From contig CP122393.1 of NCBI GenBank assembly GCA_029814805.1, positions 4,133,501 through 4,197,500 of the forward strand: DNA of 64,000 bases, in the 5' to 3' direction. A model generated the notes under the pieces. The model was not told where the DNA came from. It was given only the letters and a program-made list of their open reading frames with translations, and made no database searches. Position numbers and translations under genes: made by a program. Below, piece by piece: positions 45,551 through 54,219 of the stretch. The number at the start of each line of letters is the position of its first letter. Position 1 is the first letter of the stretch. Source of the DNA: Geminicoccaceae bacterium SCSIO 64248 (GTDB lineage Bacteria; Pseudomonadota; Alphaproteobacteria; Geminicoccales; Geminicoccaceae).

Positions 45551-47881
45551 ATGGCCATCCCCGTGGACGGCCGAGGCGGAGGGGCATCGCCGGCCGGTCC
45601 GGAGCGGCGTCCCAGCGAGTTCACGCCGGCGCGCCGCCTGCTGCGCCGCCTGGTCGAGATCATGGCGCTGCCGATCATGTGGCAGGAGCGCCTCGACCGG
45701 CTGGTCGGGCTGGTCGCTTCCGACCTGGTCGCGGAGGTCTGCTCGGTCTACGCGCGGCGTCCGGGCGACATCCTCGAGCTGTTCTCCAGCCAGGGCCTCA
45801 ATCTCACCGCCGTTCATCTGACGCGGCTTCGGGTCGGCGAGGGCCTGGTCGGCCAAGTCGCTCTGGACGGCGAAGTCGTCAACGTATCCGACGCCAAGCA
45901 GGATCCGCGCTTCGCCTATCGTCCGGAGACCGGCGAGGAGGCGTACAGCTCGCTGCTGGGCGCGCCGATCGTGCGTGACGGCCAGATCATCGGCGTGGTC
46001 GTGGTGCAGAACCAGGCCAAGCGGGTCTACGCCGAGGACGAGGTCGAGGCGCTGCAGATCGTGGCGACCCTGCTGGCCGAGGTCCTCGCCTCCAATCCGG
46101 ATCTCAGCCGCGAGCGGATCAGCGCGCCGGCCTCGCCCATCCGTCTCGAGGGCGTGCGCCTGTCGGACGGCGCCGCAATCGCCGAGGCGCTGCCGCACCG
46201 TACCGGCATCAAGGTGACGCGGGTCGTCGCCGACGATCCCGAGGTCGAGGTCCGGCGCCTGGACAAGGCGATCGCCTCGCTGCGCGCGTCGGTCGACGCC
46301 ATGCTCGCCCTGCCCGAGATCGACACGGGCGAGCAGCGCGAGGTGCTCGAGGCCTATCGCATGTTCGCCCGCGACGCCGGATGGCTGCGACGCATGCGCG
46401 AGGTGATCCAGACCGGCCTGTCGGCCGAGGCGGCCGTCAAGCAGGTCCAGGACCAGACGCGCCTGCGCATGGCCCACCTGACCGATGACTACCTGCGCGA
46501 GCGCCTGCTCGACCTGGTCGATCTCGCCGACCGCTTGCTCCTCATCCTCACCGGAGGCATGTCGCCCGCACAGGCCGAGGACCTGCCGGAAAGCTTCATC
46601 GTGATCGCCCGCTCGCTCGGTCCCGCCGAGCTGCTCGACTTCGACCGCAAGCGCTTGGCGGGCATCGTCCTCGAGGAGGGCTCGCCGACGGCGCACGTCA
46701 CGATCCTGGCGCGCGCTCTCGGGATCCCGATGCTGGGACGGGTCGAGAGCGCGCTCGTCCATGTCGAGCGCGGCGACCTGATCGCCCTGGATGGGCAGAA
46801 CGGCCTTGTCTATGTGCGTCCGAGCGAGGACGTGGAGCAGGCCATGCGGCTCTCGCTGGATGCGCGCGCCGCCCGCAAGCGGGCCTTCGCCGGCCTGCGC
46901 CACGAGCCGTCGGTCACCCGCGACGGCGTGAGCATCCGCCTGATGCTCAACGCCGCCTTCCTGATCGATATCGACCATCTCGAAGCGGTCAATGCCGACG
47001 GCATCGGCCTCTACCGCACCGAGCTCGGCTTCATGGTCCGCGACCGCTATCCCGACGTGCACGAGCAGGAGAAGACCTACGCCGCGGTCATGGACGCCGC
47101 GAACGGCAAGCCGGTCACGTTCCGCACGCTCGACGTCGGCAGCGACAAGCTGCTCCCGTACTGGAAGGTGCCGCGCGAGGAAAATCCGGCCATGGGCTGG
47201 CGGGCGATCCGGCTGTCGCTCGACCGGCCGGCCATGCTGCGCGACCAGCTGCGCGCCCTGGTTCGGGCGGCCGCCGGACGGCCGCTGCGCATCATGTTCC
47301 CCATGATCGCCGAGGTGGCGGAGCTCGATGCCGCGCTCGCCGTGCTCGACCGCGAGCTCGACCGGACGCGCAAGGCGGGCCTGCCCGTGCCGGAACCGCT
47401 TCAGGTCGGCGCCATGCTCGAGGTCCCGGCGCTGTACTGGCAGCTGCCGGCCCTGCTCAAGCGGGTCGACTTCATCTCGGTCGGCAGCAACGACCTCGGC
47501 CAGTTCCTGTTCGCCTGCGACCGCGGTAACCCCGAGCTGATCGGGCGTTACGACGCGTTGAGCCCGGCTTTCCTTACGTTCCTGCGCGATCTCGTCTTGC
47601 GGTGCCGGACGGCGGGCGTGGAGCTCTCGCTGTGCGGCGAGATGGCCAGCCGGCCGCTCGAGGCGATGACCCTGATCGGCCTCGGCTTTCGCAACTTGTC
47701 GTTGATGCCCGGCGACTTCGACGCGGTCAAAGCTGTTGTCCGATCGGTCACATGTGGCGGCCTCGCCAGCTATCTGGACCGGCTCTACGAATTGCCTGTG
47801 CACAGCCTCCGTGCTAGTTTGCGTGAGTATGGCATGGATCACGGCGTCTATTTGAACGCGTCCTCCATTCCGCTTCCGTGA
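45551..47881 (+). CDS. ptsP: Phosphoenolpyruvate-protein phosphotransferase PtsP (EI-Ntr)
   Basis: First enzyme of the nitrogen phosphotransferase system, passing phosphate from PEP to NPr. In 776 residues: N-terminal GAF domain (about 44-180; VCSVYARRPGDILELFSSQG), the phosphohistidine domain with His382 in EEGSPTAHVTILARALGIP, and the PEP-binding barrel with RTELGFM, SVGSNDLGQFLFACDRGNP and catalytic Cys in LSLCGEMASRP. The GAF domain of homologues senses glutamine. No NPr or EIIA gene is in the window. Confidence 0.95.
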   Translation: MAIPVDGRGGGASPAGPERRPSEFTPARRLLRRLVEIMALPIMWQERLDRLVGLVASDLVAEVCSVYARRPGDILELFSSQGLNLTAVHLTRLRVGEGLVGQVALDGEVVNVSDAKQDPRFAYRPETGEEAYSSLLGAPIVRDGQIIGVVVVQNQAKRVYAEDEVEALQIVATLLAEVLASNPDLSRERISAPASPIRLEGVRLSDGAAIAEALPHRTGIKVTRVVADDPEVEVRRLDKAIASLRASVDAMLALPEIDTGEQREVLEAYRMFARDAGWLRRMREVIQTGLSAEAAVKQVQDQTRLRMAHLTDDYLRERLLDLVDLADRLLLILTGGMSPAQAEDLPESFIVIARSLGPAELLDFDRKRLAGIVLEEGSPTAHVTILARALGIPMLGRVESALVHVERGDLIALDGQNGLVYVRPSEDVEQAMRLSLDARAARKRAFAGLRHEPSVTRDGVSIRLMLNAAFLIDIDHLEAVNADGIGLYRTELGFMVRDRYPDVHEQEKTYAAVMDAANGKPVTFRTLDVGSDKLLPYWKVPREENPAMGWRAIRLSLDRPAMLRDQLRALVRAAAGRPLRIMFPMIAEVAELDAALAVLDRELDRTRKAGLPVPEPLQVGAMLEVPALYWQLPALLKRVDFISVGSNDLGQFLFACDRGNPELIGRYDALSPAFLTFLRDLVLRCRTAGVELSLCGEMASRPLEAMTLIGLGFRNLSLMPGDFDAVKAVVRSVTCGGLASYLDRLYELPVHSLRASLREYGMDHGVYLNASSIPLP

Positions 47882-47988
47882 CTCAACCTTGACACGAGGC
47901 CGCGCGGGTGCGGCTCACACGCAGACCGGTATCGCCGATGCCCCACGCGCCGTCTTTGTCGTTCCGGTCCGAAGGTCGTCGCTGAAGA

Positions 47989-49083
47989 ATGTTCCGCGCG
48001 CGCACGCCTGCCGACATCGCCGACACGCCGGATCAGACGCTGGCCGAAATCGGCCAGAGGCTCCGGGCCGCACGCGAGGCGGCCGGCCGTCCCGTCGACG
48101 TCTATGCCGACTCGCTCTGCATCCGCACCGCCTATCTGGACGCGCTGGAGTCGGGTGATCTCGCCCTGCTGCCCGGCCGCGTCTACGCGCTGGGCTTCCT
48201 GCGCAGCTATGCCGGGCTGCTCGGTCTCGACGCCGAGGCGCTGGTCCGCGACGCGCGCCGCGAGATCGCACGTCGCCGGTTGTGGCCGCACGAGGCCGGC
48301 GTAACGGCGCCGACCGGGATGGGCGGCCGTCTTCCAGGCATGGCGGTTGCCACGGCTTTGTCGCTCCTGCTGCTGGCCGGCGGCGCCGCCTTTTGGACCT
48401 ATGGGCGCGTCGACGCGCCGCCGCCCGCTCCCGCGCCGATTCCGGTCCCGTCCGTGTCGCAGGGCGCTCCGGCGCCCATGGCCTCGGTCGAGCCCGACAG
48501 CGTCCTCGCGCCGGCCGACATGGTGCAGCCGTCGTCGCCCGTCGCGGCGCCCGGCGGCGACGTCGCGTCGGTGTCCGAGCCCGGCATGGAACAGCCGCCG
48601 GCCACGGGCCTGCCCGCTCCGGCGCCTCCCTCGGCGTCCGGCACGCCGTCCGCGTCGGCCGGTTTGGATCTGGCCGGCCCGGAGCTGGCCGGGCGTCCGC
48701 CGGCTGTCGACGAGCCGCCCTCGTCAGCGGAACCGGGGGCGACCGACGCGGCGGAGCCGCCGGTCGCGACGGCCGTCGGCGTGCCGGGCGCCCCCCAGGC
48801 GACCGAGATGACCGGCCGCATCGTGCTCGAGGCGCGCGAGCCCAGCTGGATCCAGGTGCGCAGCCCCAGCCGCGACTTCGTCCATTCCGGCACGCTGGAG
48901 GCCGGCGACCGGTTCGTCGTGCCCGACCGCACCGACCTCGCGCTCTGGACCGGAAACGCCGGCGGCCTGGTGGTGCTGGTGGACGGCAAGCCTCTTCCGC
49001 CGCTCGGGACGTCGGGGGCGGTTTTGCGCGACGTGTCGCTCGATCCGGCCCGGCTGGAAGGGCGCGTCAGAGCGACGCCATGA
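47989..49083 (+). CDS. RodZ-like protein: helix-turn-helix, single membrane helix, DUF4115
   Basis: A 364-residue bitopic protein. The cytoplasmic N-terminus has a Cro/RodZ-type helix-turn-helix (LAEIGQRLRAAREAAGRPVD to SYAGLLGLDAEALV, about 17-90), one membrane helix at about 116-137, a long Pro/Ala-rich periplasmic linker to about residue 275 and a DUF4115 domain (GRIVLEAREPSWIQVRSPSRDF). RodZ links MreB to the elongation machinery, and this is the likely role. The position just upstream of ispG is conserved in many proteobacteria. Confidence 0.9.
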   Translation: MFRARTPADIADTPDQTLAEIGQRLRAAREAAGRPVDVYADSLCIRTAYLDALESGDLALLPGRVYALGFLRSYAGLLGLDAEALVRDARREIARRRLWPHEAGVTAPTGMGGRLPGMAVATALSLLLLAGGAAFWTYGRVDAPPPAPAPIPVPSVSQGAPAPMASVEPDSVLAPADMVQPSSPVAAPGGDVASVSEPGMEQPPATGLPAPAPPSASGTPSASAGLDLAGPELAGRPPAVDEPPSSAEPGATDAAEPPVATAVGVPGAPQATEMTGRIVLEAREPSWIQVRSPSRDFVHSGTLEAGDRFVVPDRTDLALWTGNAGGLVVLVDGKPLPPLGTSGAVLRDVSLDPARLEGRVRATP

Positions 49084-49104
49084 TCTTGCCATGGCGGCGT
49101 GGCA

Positions 49105-49144
49105 GGTTCAGCCTGTAGGATCATGTCCTGATCCGCACTGAACC
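49105..49144 (+). promoter_or_regulatory. Two-tier stem-loop in the ispG leader
   Basis: Outer stem GGTTCAG (49105-49111) with CTGAACC (49138-49144) and inner stem GGATCA (49118-49123) with TGATCC (49129-49134), loop TGTCC. It sits 19 bases before the ispG ATG and has no U-tract, so it is not an intrinsic terminator. It may be a cis-regulatory or processing element. Confidence 0.5.
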
Positions 49145-49163
49145 AAACCGACGGAAGCATTTG

Positions 49164-50288
49164 ATGAGCGTCCGACCCTACCGCGACATCCATCGCCGGC
49201 CATCCCGCAAGATTCGCGTCGGTGCAGTCGAGGTCGGCGGCGATGCGCCGATCACCGTCCAGTCGATGACCAACACGCTGACGACCGACGTCGCGGCCAC
49301 CGTGGCGCAGATCCGCGCGCTCGAGGACGTCGGCGCCGACATCGTGCGCGTCTCCTGCCCGGACGAGGCCTCGACCGAGGCACTGGCCAAGATCGTGCCG
49401 CAGGTGCGCGTGCCGATCGTCGCTGACATCCATTTCCACTACAAGCGCGGCATCGAGGCGGCCGAGGCCGGTGCGTCCTGCCTGCGCATCAATCCCGGCA
49501 ATATCGGCTCGGCCGATCGCGTGCGCGAGGTCGTGCGGGCGGCCAAGGACCACGGCTGCTCGATGCGCATCGGCGTGAACGGCGGCTCGCTCGAGCGCCA
49601 TCTCCTCGAGAAGTACGGCGAGCCCTGCCCGGAGGCCCTGGTCGAGAGCGCGCTCGATCACGCGCGGATCCTGGAGGACCACGACTTCCGGGAATTCAAG
49701 ATCAGCGTGAAGGCGTCCGACGTCTTCCTGGCGGTCGCCGCCTACCAGGGCCTGGCCGACGCCTGCGACTATCCCCTCCATCTCGGCATCACCGAAGCCG
49801 GCGGCCAGCGCACCGGCAGCGTCAAGTCGGCGATCGGCATGGGCTCGCTGCTGTGGGCCGGCATCGGCGACACGATCCGCGTCTCGCTCTCGGCCGATCC
49901 GGTCGAGGAGATCCGCGTCGGCTTCGACATCCTGAAGTCGCTCGGCCTGCGCCATCGCGGGGTCAGCATCGTGTCGTGCCCGTCCTGCGCGCGCCAGCAG
50001 TTCCCCGTGATCGAGACGGTGCGCAAGCTGGAGGACGCGCTCGACCACATCAGCACGCCCATGTCGCTCTCGATCATCGGCTGCGTCGTCAACGGGCCGG
50101 GCGAGGCGCGCGAGACCCAGATCGGCCTGACCGGCGGCGGCAACGGCAAGCACCTCGTCTACATCAAGGGCGCCCCCGACCATAAGATCGGCTCGGACGA
50201 ACTGGTCGACCACATCGTCCGGCTGGTCGAGGAACGCGCGGCGAAGATCGAGGCGGCCAAGACCGCCGAGGCGACCGCGGCCGAGTAG
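49164..50288 (+). CDS. ispG: 4-hydroxy-3-methylbut-2-en-1-yl diphosphate synthase IspG
   Basis: Fe-S enzyme of the MEP isoprenoid pathway that converts ME-cPP to HMBPP. The 374-residue protein is the compact bacterial form. It carries [41 protein letters not shown], and the 4Fe-4S ligands Cys272 and Cys275 (SCPSCARQ) and Cys307 (GCVVNGPGE). ATG 49164 is preferred to the TTG one codon upstream. A stem-loop precedes it, and a leader-type unit follows. Confidence 0.97.
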   Translation: MSVRPYRDIHRRPSRKIRVGAVEVGGDAPITVQSMTNTLTTDVAATVAQIRALEDVGADIVRVSCPDEASTEALAKIVPQVRVPIVADIHFHYKRGIEAAEAGASCLRINPGNIGSADRVREVVRAAKDHGCSMRIGVNGGSLERHLLEKYGEPCPEALVESALDHARILEDHDFREFKISVKASDVFLAVAAYQGLADACDYPLHLGITEAGGQRTGSVKSAIGMGSLLWAGIGDTIRVSLSADPVEEIRVGFDILKSLGLRHRGVSIVSCPSCARQQFPVIETVRKLEDALDHISTPMSLSIIGCVVNGPGEARETQIGLTGGGNGKHLVYIKGAPDHKIGSDELVDHIVRLVEERAAKIEAAKTAEATAAE

Positions 50289-50331
50289 ACGGCTGCGGTC
50301 CAAAAAAGTTCGGCTCGGGCGCGGTTGACGC

Positions 50332-50360
50332 TTGGCTCGGCCATCCGGCCGGGGTATAGG
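50332..50360 (+). promoter_or_regulatory. Sigma-70-type promoter of the leader ORF unit
   Basis: TTGGCT (50332-50337), a 17-base spacer and TATAGG (50355-50360) predict a start near 50367, about 33 bases before the small ORF. The same TATAG-type -10 is seen before hisS. Confidence 0.55.
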
Positions 50361-50399
50361 ACAAACTGTCGCGTCCGAGACGATTCGGAGGAAGGCTTC

Positions 50400-50471
50400 A
50401 TGACCATGCGCAAGCAGCATCTTTCTTATTGGATCCGCAGCAGCGGGTCGGATGCACGCCGCACGCGCTAG
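50400..50471 (+). CDS. 23-codon putative leader peptide
   Basis: A very short ORF (MTMRKQHLSYWIRSSGS, then DARRTR and TAG) with an exceptional GGAGGAAGG ribosome site at 50387-50395 four bases before the ATG. It is preceded by a promoter and followed, 24 bases after its stop, by an intrinsic terminator. The peptide has five Arg, four Ser and single Trp and His residues, so it is not an obvious amino-acid attenuator of the trp or his type. It may regulate the following DUF1127-like gene by attenuation or be part of a small stand-alone mRNA. Confidence 0.6.
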   Translation: MTMRKQHLSYWIRSSGSDARRTR

Positions 50472-50494
50472 TCTCTGGCCTGCGACGCGACCAC

Positions 50495-50526
50495 CGGCCC
50501 CGCCGCTCATCGGACGGGGCCTTTTT
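50495..50526 (+). terminator. Intrinsic terminator/attenuator after the leader ORF
   Basis: GGCCCCG-CCG / CGG-A-CGGGGCC stem (50496-50505 and 50511-50521, one bulged A), loop CTCAT, then TTTTT (50522-50526). An upstream GGGTCGG (50445-50451), inside the leader ORF, can pair with CCGGCCC (50494-50500) and would disrupt the stem. Confidence 0.85.
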
Positions 50527-50577
50527 CATGTCCAAAATCCGCCTCGTCCATCCCTGACTCCCTCATGGAGACCTGCG

Positions 50578-50925
50578 ATGACGAAGGCAGAATGCCTGTC
50601 GCCCGACGTCGACCGCTACAGCGCCGAGATTCTCGTCCTGCCGGTGCGCGCCATGCGTTACCCGCGGGAAGCCACGGGAGCGCGGGCCGGCTGTCCCGCG
50701 ATCCCGCCGCCGGCCTTGCCCGCCCGGCCGCCCGGCAGGGCCGGTCGCGTCGTCCGCTGGCTGGCGGGCCTGATCCGGCCGTCGCCCGGGCGTCGCGCCG
50801 TCCTTCAGGCCGATGACCTGAGCGACCATATCCGGCGCGACATCGGCCTCGGCCGGTACGCGGACCCGCGCGCCGGCACGCGGCGCGGCAACGTCGTGCC
50901 GATGAGCCGGCCGGTGATGTGGTAG
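50578..50925 (+). CDS. DUF1127-like small protein
   Basis: A 115-residue, Arg/Pro-rich protein. The C-terminal part ([26 protein letters not shown]) resembles the DUF1127 signature LSDHxLRDIGL; the N-terminal 80 residues are not recognised. DUF1127 proteins in Rhizobiales and Rhodobacterales act in RNA and stress or nutrient regulation. ATG 50578 has GGAG 7 bases ahead. It lies downstream of a leader ORF and terminator that may control it. Confidence 0.6.
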   Translation: MTKAECLSPDVDRYSAEILVLPVRAMRYPREATGARAGCPAIPPPALPARPPGRAGRVVRWLAGLIRPSPGRRAVLQADDLSDHIRRDIGLGRYADPRAGTRRGNVVPMSRPVMW

Positions 50926-50966
50926 GCCGGCACGGTCGGCCGGGCACGGATCGGCCACCCGCCGAT

Positions 50967-50995
50967 TTGTGTCCGGCCGCGCCTGTCGCTATAGA
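50967..50995 (+). promoter_or_regulatory. Sigma-70-type promoter for hisS with 5' stem-loop
   Basis: TTGTGT (50967-50972), a 17-base spacer and TATAGA (50990-50995) predict a start near 51002. A 7-bp hairpin CGCCGAC-CATC-GTCGGCG (51004-51021) would form the extreme 5' end of the mRNA, which could stabilise it. Confidence 0.6.
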
Positions 50996-51044
50996 CCTGC
51001 CTCCGCCGACCATCGTCGGCGACACCGAAGCGAGACGTCGACCC

Positions 51045-52283
51045 ATGGCTGAGTTGCGCCCTGTACGCGGTACCCACGATCTGATCGGCGAAGACGCCAG
51101 GCGTCACCGTGCCGTGATCGAGACCGCTCGCGCCGTGGCCGAACGGTATCGCTACGAAGACATCGCCACGCCGATCTTCGAGTTCGCCGAGGTGTTCACG
51201 CGCCCGCTCGGCGACACCTCCGACATCGTGACCAAGGAGACCTACACCTTCGAGGACCGCGGCGGCGAGAAGCTGACCTTGCGGCCGGAGAACACGGCTG
51301 CGGTCTGTCGCGCGCTCCTCTCGAACGGCCTGCTGCAGAACCTGCCGCTGCGCTTCTTCTACGCCGGGCCCATGTTCCGCTATGAGCGGCCACAGAAAGG
51401 TCGCCAGCGGCAGTTCCATCAGATCGGCATCGAGCTGCTCGGCGCCCCGGAACCGTTCGGCGACGTCGAGGTCATCGCCTGCGGCGCGCGTGTGTTGGCC
51501 GAGCTCGGCATCGCCGCGGACATCACGCTCGAGCTCAACACGCTGGGCGACGCCGAGAGCCGGACGGCCTACCGCGACGAGCTGGTCGCCTATCTCCGCC
51601 GGTTCGAGGCCGATCTTTCGGAGGACAGCCGGGCGCGTCTCTCGCGCAATCCTCTGCGTATCCTCGACAGCAAGGACGAGGGCGATCGCGAGCTCCTGCA
51701 GGGCGCGCCCGTCCTGGAGGACAGCCTGAACGCCGCCTCGCGCGCCTTCTTCGTCGAGGTCCGCGCCGGGCTGGACAGCCTTGCGATCCCCTACACGATC
51801 AATCCCCGTCTGGTGCGCGGCCTCGACTATTACGGCCACACCGCCTTCGAGTTCGCGACGACGGCGCTGGGCGCGCAGGGCACGGTGATGGGCGGCGGCC
51901 GCTATGACGGCCTCGTCGAGATGATGGGCGGGCCGCCGACCGCCGGCGTCGGCTGGGCCGCGGGGATCGAGCGCCTCGCCATGCTGCTGGCCGAGCCGCC
52001 GGCCCAGGAGCGGCCGGTCGCGGTCATATCCGTCGACGAGTCGACGTCGTTGGAAGCGCTCGTGCTCGCCGAGGAGCTGCGTGCGGCGAATGTCGTCGTC
52101 GAGCACGCCTTGCGGGGCAAGGTCGGGCAGCGGCTGAAGCGCGCGGCGCGCGCCCGTGCGCGCTACGCCGTCGTGATCGGGCCGGACGAGCTTGCCGCAG
52201 GCCAGGTGCAGCTGCGCGATCTCGACCGCGGCGAGCAGGAGGCCGTGGCGCGCGTCGACCTCGTTCGGCGCCTGGGCGCCTGA
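51045..52283 (+). CDS. hisS: Histidyl-tRNA synthetase
   Basis: Class II aminoacyl-tRNA synthetase, 412 residues. Motif 1 region [14 protein letters not shown], motif 2 [30 protein letters not shown] (landmark), the histidine-binding [13 protein letters not shown] and motif 3 [11 protein letters not shown] are present, followed by the C-terminal anticodon-binding domain. ATG 51045 sits 43 bases after the predicted transcription start. Part of the conserved ispG-hisS-prfA-prmC order. Confidence 0.96.
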   Translation: MAELRPVRGTHDLIGEDARRHRAVIETARAVAERYRYEDIATPIFEFAEVFTRPLGDTSDIVTKETYTFEDRGGEKLTLRPENTAAVCRALLSNGLLQNLPLRFFYAGPMFRYERPQKGRQRQFHQIGIELLGAPEPFGDVEVIACGARVLAELGIAADITLELNTLGDAESRTAYRDELVAYLRRFEADLSEDSRARLSRNPLRILDSKDEGDRELLQGAPVLEDSLNAASRAFFVEVRAGLDSLAIPYTINPRLVRGLDYYGHTAFEFATTALGAQGTVMGGGRYDGLVEMMGGPPTAGVGWAAGIERLAMLLAEPPAQERPVAVISVDESTSLEALVLAEELRAANVVVEHALRGKVGQRLKRAARARARYAVVIGPDELAAGQVQLRDLDRGEQEAVARVDLVRRLGA

Positions 52284-52330
52284 CTGGGGCGGGATGGCCC
52301 CGCCAGCCGGAAAGCCGGACGGAGAGCCGA

Positions 52331-52768
52331 ATGACCGTGGACCTGATGGTCACCGAGACGCCGGACGATGAGGGGCGGGCCGCTATCGAAGAGGGGCTCG
52401 TCCGGTTCAATGCGCGCCATATCGGCATGCGGGACACGCGCCACCTGTCGGTGCTGATCCGGGATGGCGCGACCGGCCGTCCGACCGGCGGCCTCTGGGG
52501 CAAGACGAGCCGTGGCTGGCTGGTGATCGAGCTCCTGTTCGTTCCCGAGGATCGGCGCGGCGCCGGTCTGGGCGCCAGTCTCGTGCGGGCCGCCGAGGAC
52601 GCCGCGGAGAAGCGCGGATGTCACGGGGCCCGTGTCGAGACGTATGATTTTCAGGCGCGCGGCTTCTACGAGAAGCTGGGCTATCACGTGTTCGGCGTGC
52701 TCGATGACTGTCCGACCGGGCACGCCTTCTACGCGTTGCAGCGCCGTCTCGAGCCGAGGCGAGCCTAG
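52331..52768 (+). CDS. GNAT family N-acetyltransferase
   Basis: A 145-residue acetyltransferase. Visible parts: GGLWGKTSRGWLVIELLFVPEDRRGAGLG with the acetyl-CoA loop RRGAGLG, ARVETYDFQARGFYEKLGYHVFGVLDD. Substrate unknown. It begins 47 bases after hisS. Its TAG shares bases with the stop of a convergent small gene (CTAG, 52765-52768). Confidence 0.88.
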   Translation: MTVDLMVTETPDDEGRAAIEEGLVRFNARHIGMRDTRHLSVLIRDGATGRPTGGLWGKTSRGWLVIELLFVPEDRRGAGLGASLVRAAEDAAEKRGCHGARVETYDFQARGFYEKLGYHVFGVLDDCPTGHAFYALQRRLEPRRA

Positions 52769-52962
52769 CGGCGTCCGCCTTGCTCCGCCGGCGCCGCCTC
52801 GGCCGGCTTGCCCGGCGTCCGGGCGTCGTCGACATAGATCCAGCTGCCGGCGCCGTCGACGGTCAGCTTGCCCTTCCCGGCCTGCCAGCTTTGGGGATCG
52901 CATCCCGTTGCTCGCTTGTCGTTTTCAGCCATGTCTCCATCCATATCATCTCGGTCGAACAT
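52765..52962 (-). CDS. Small hypothetical protein
   Basis: A 65-residue ORF with acidic N-terminus (MFDRDDMDGDMAENDKRATG) and a core QSWQAGKGKLTVDGAGSWIY followed by VDDARTPGKP. No family recognised. GAAGG lies 4 bases before the ATG at 52962; an internal ATG at 52932 is an alternative. The position between hisS and prfA and the composition suggest a real small protein. Confidence 0.5.
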   Translation of the reverse strand: MFDRDDMDGDMAENDKRATGCDPQSWQAGKGKLTVDGAGSWIYVDDARTPGKPAEAAPAEQGGRR

Positions 52963-53110
52963 GCGACCTTCGGATAAGGATGCGTCCGGATCATGAAAAA
53001 TTCCTTAACGCCGGGCGGGGCGCGCGATGGTCGCAGAGGGCGCCGTGCGGCGCGCATGCAGTGTTGCATTTTCGCAGACGACTCGTCGGACCGATGATAG
53101 ACAGCCGCCC

Positions 53111-54190
53111 ATGACCGATACGTCCCAAAGCCTCGACGCCAAGCTCGACTCGCTGCTGGCCCGGCGCGACGAACTCGACCACCTGCTGGCCCAGGGCAGC
53201 GGCGACATCGCCGCGCTGTCCAAGGAGTACGCGGAGCTTCGCCCTGTCTGCGAGACGATCGAGGCGTTCCGCGCCAGCCAGGCGGAAGCCCGCGAGCTTG
53301 CCGACCTCGCGGCCGACCCGTCCTCCGATGCCGAGATGCGCGCGCTCGCCCAGGAGGAGCGGCGGGCGGTCATGGAGCGTCTGCCGGCGCTCGAGCACGA
53401 GGTGAAGCTGGCGCTCATTCCCAAGGACGCCGCGGACTCGCGCAGCGCCATCATCGAAATCCGCGCCGGCACCGGCGGCGACGAGGCGGCGCTGTTCGCC
53501 GGCGATCTCCTGCGCATGTACCAGCGCTACGCCGAGACCCACGGCTGGAAGCTCGAAATCTTGAGCGCGAGCGAGAACGATCTCGGCGGCCTCAAGGAAG
53601 TCGTCGCGGCGATCAAGGGCCAGGACGTCTTCGCGCGGCTGAAGTTCGAGGCCGGCGTCCACCGGGTGCAGCGCGTGCCTGCGACCGAGGCGCAAGGGCG
53701 CATCCACACCTCGGCAGCGACCGTCGCGGTCCTGCCCGAGGCGGAGGAGGTCGATGTCCAGATCGAGGACAAGGACCTGCGCATCGACGTGTACCGGTCA
53801 TCCGGTCCGGGCGGACAGTCGGTGAACACGACCGACAGCGCGGTGCGCATCACCCACCTGCCGACCGGCATCGTCGTGACCCAGCAGGACGAGAAGTCGC
53901 AGCACAAGAACAGGGCGAAGGCGCTCCGCGTGCTTCGCGCGCGGCTGTTCGATCGCGAGCGGGCCGAGGCGGATGCGCAGCGCGCCGCCGAGCGCAAGGG
54001 CCAGGTCGGATCGGGCGACCGCTCGGAGCGGATCCGCACCTACAACTTCCCGCAGAACCGGCTGACGGACCACCGGATCAACCTGACCCTGTACAAGCTC
54101 GACCAGGTCGTCGTGGGCGAGGCGCTGGACGAGGTTCTGGATGCCCTGATCGCGGAGGACCAGGCCGCGCGCCTGGCGGCGAACAGCTGA
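53111..54190 (+). CDS. prfA: Peptide chain release factor 1
   Basis: Recognises UAA and UAG stop codons and triggers peptide release. The 359-residue protein has the helical N-terminus, the RF1 tripeptide region [24 protein letters not shown] (landmark) and the catalytic GGQ in [18 protein letters not shown], with [13 protein letters not shown] following. ATG 53111 gives the standard start. Its stop overlaps or abuts the reading frame of prmC, the enzyme that methylates the GGQ glutamine. Confidence 0.97.
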   Translation: MTDTSQSLDAKLDSLLARRDELDHLLAQGSGDIAALSKEYAELRPVCETIEAFRASQAEARELADLAADPSSDAEMRALAQEERRAVMERLPALEHEVKLALIPKDAADSRSAIIEIRAGTGGDEAALFAGDLLRMYQRYAETHGWKLEILSASENDLGGLKEVVAAIKGQDVFARLKFEAGVHRVQRVPATEAQGRIHTSAATVAVLPEAEEVDVQIEDKDLRIDVYRSSGPGGQSVNTTDSAVRITHLPTGIVVTQQDEKSQHKNRAKALRVLRARLFDRERAEADAQRAAERKGQVGSGDRSERIRTYNFPQNRLTDHRINLTLYKLDQVVVGEALDEVLDALIAEDQAARLAANS

Positions 54191-54219
54191 CCGAGGCGCT
54201 TCGCTCGGCGGCGCGGAGG

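Noticed and set aside
50400..50471. Idea that the leader ORF is a trp-type attenuator
   Set aside because: Only one Trp codon is present and no tryptophan gene is downstream.
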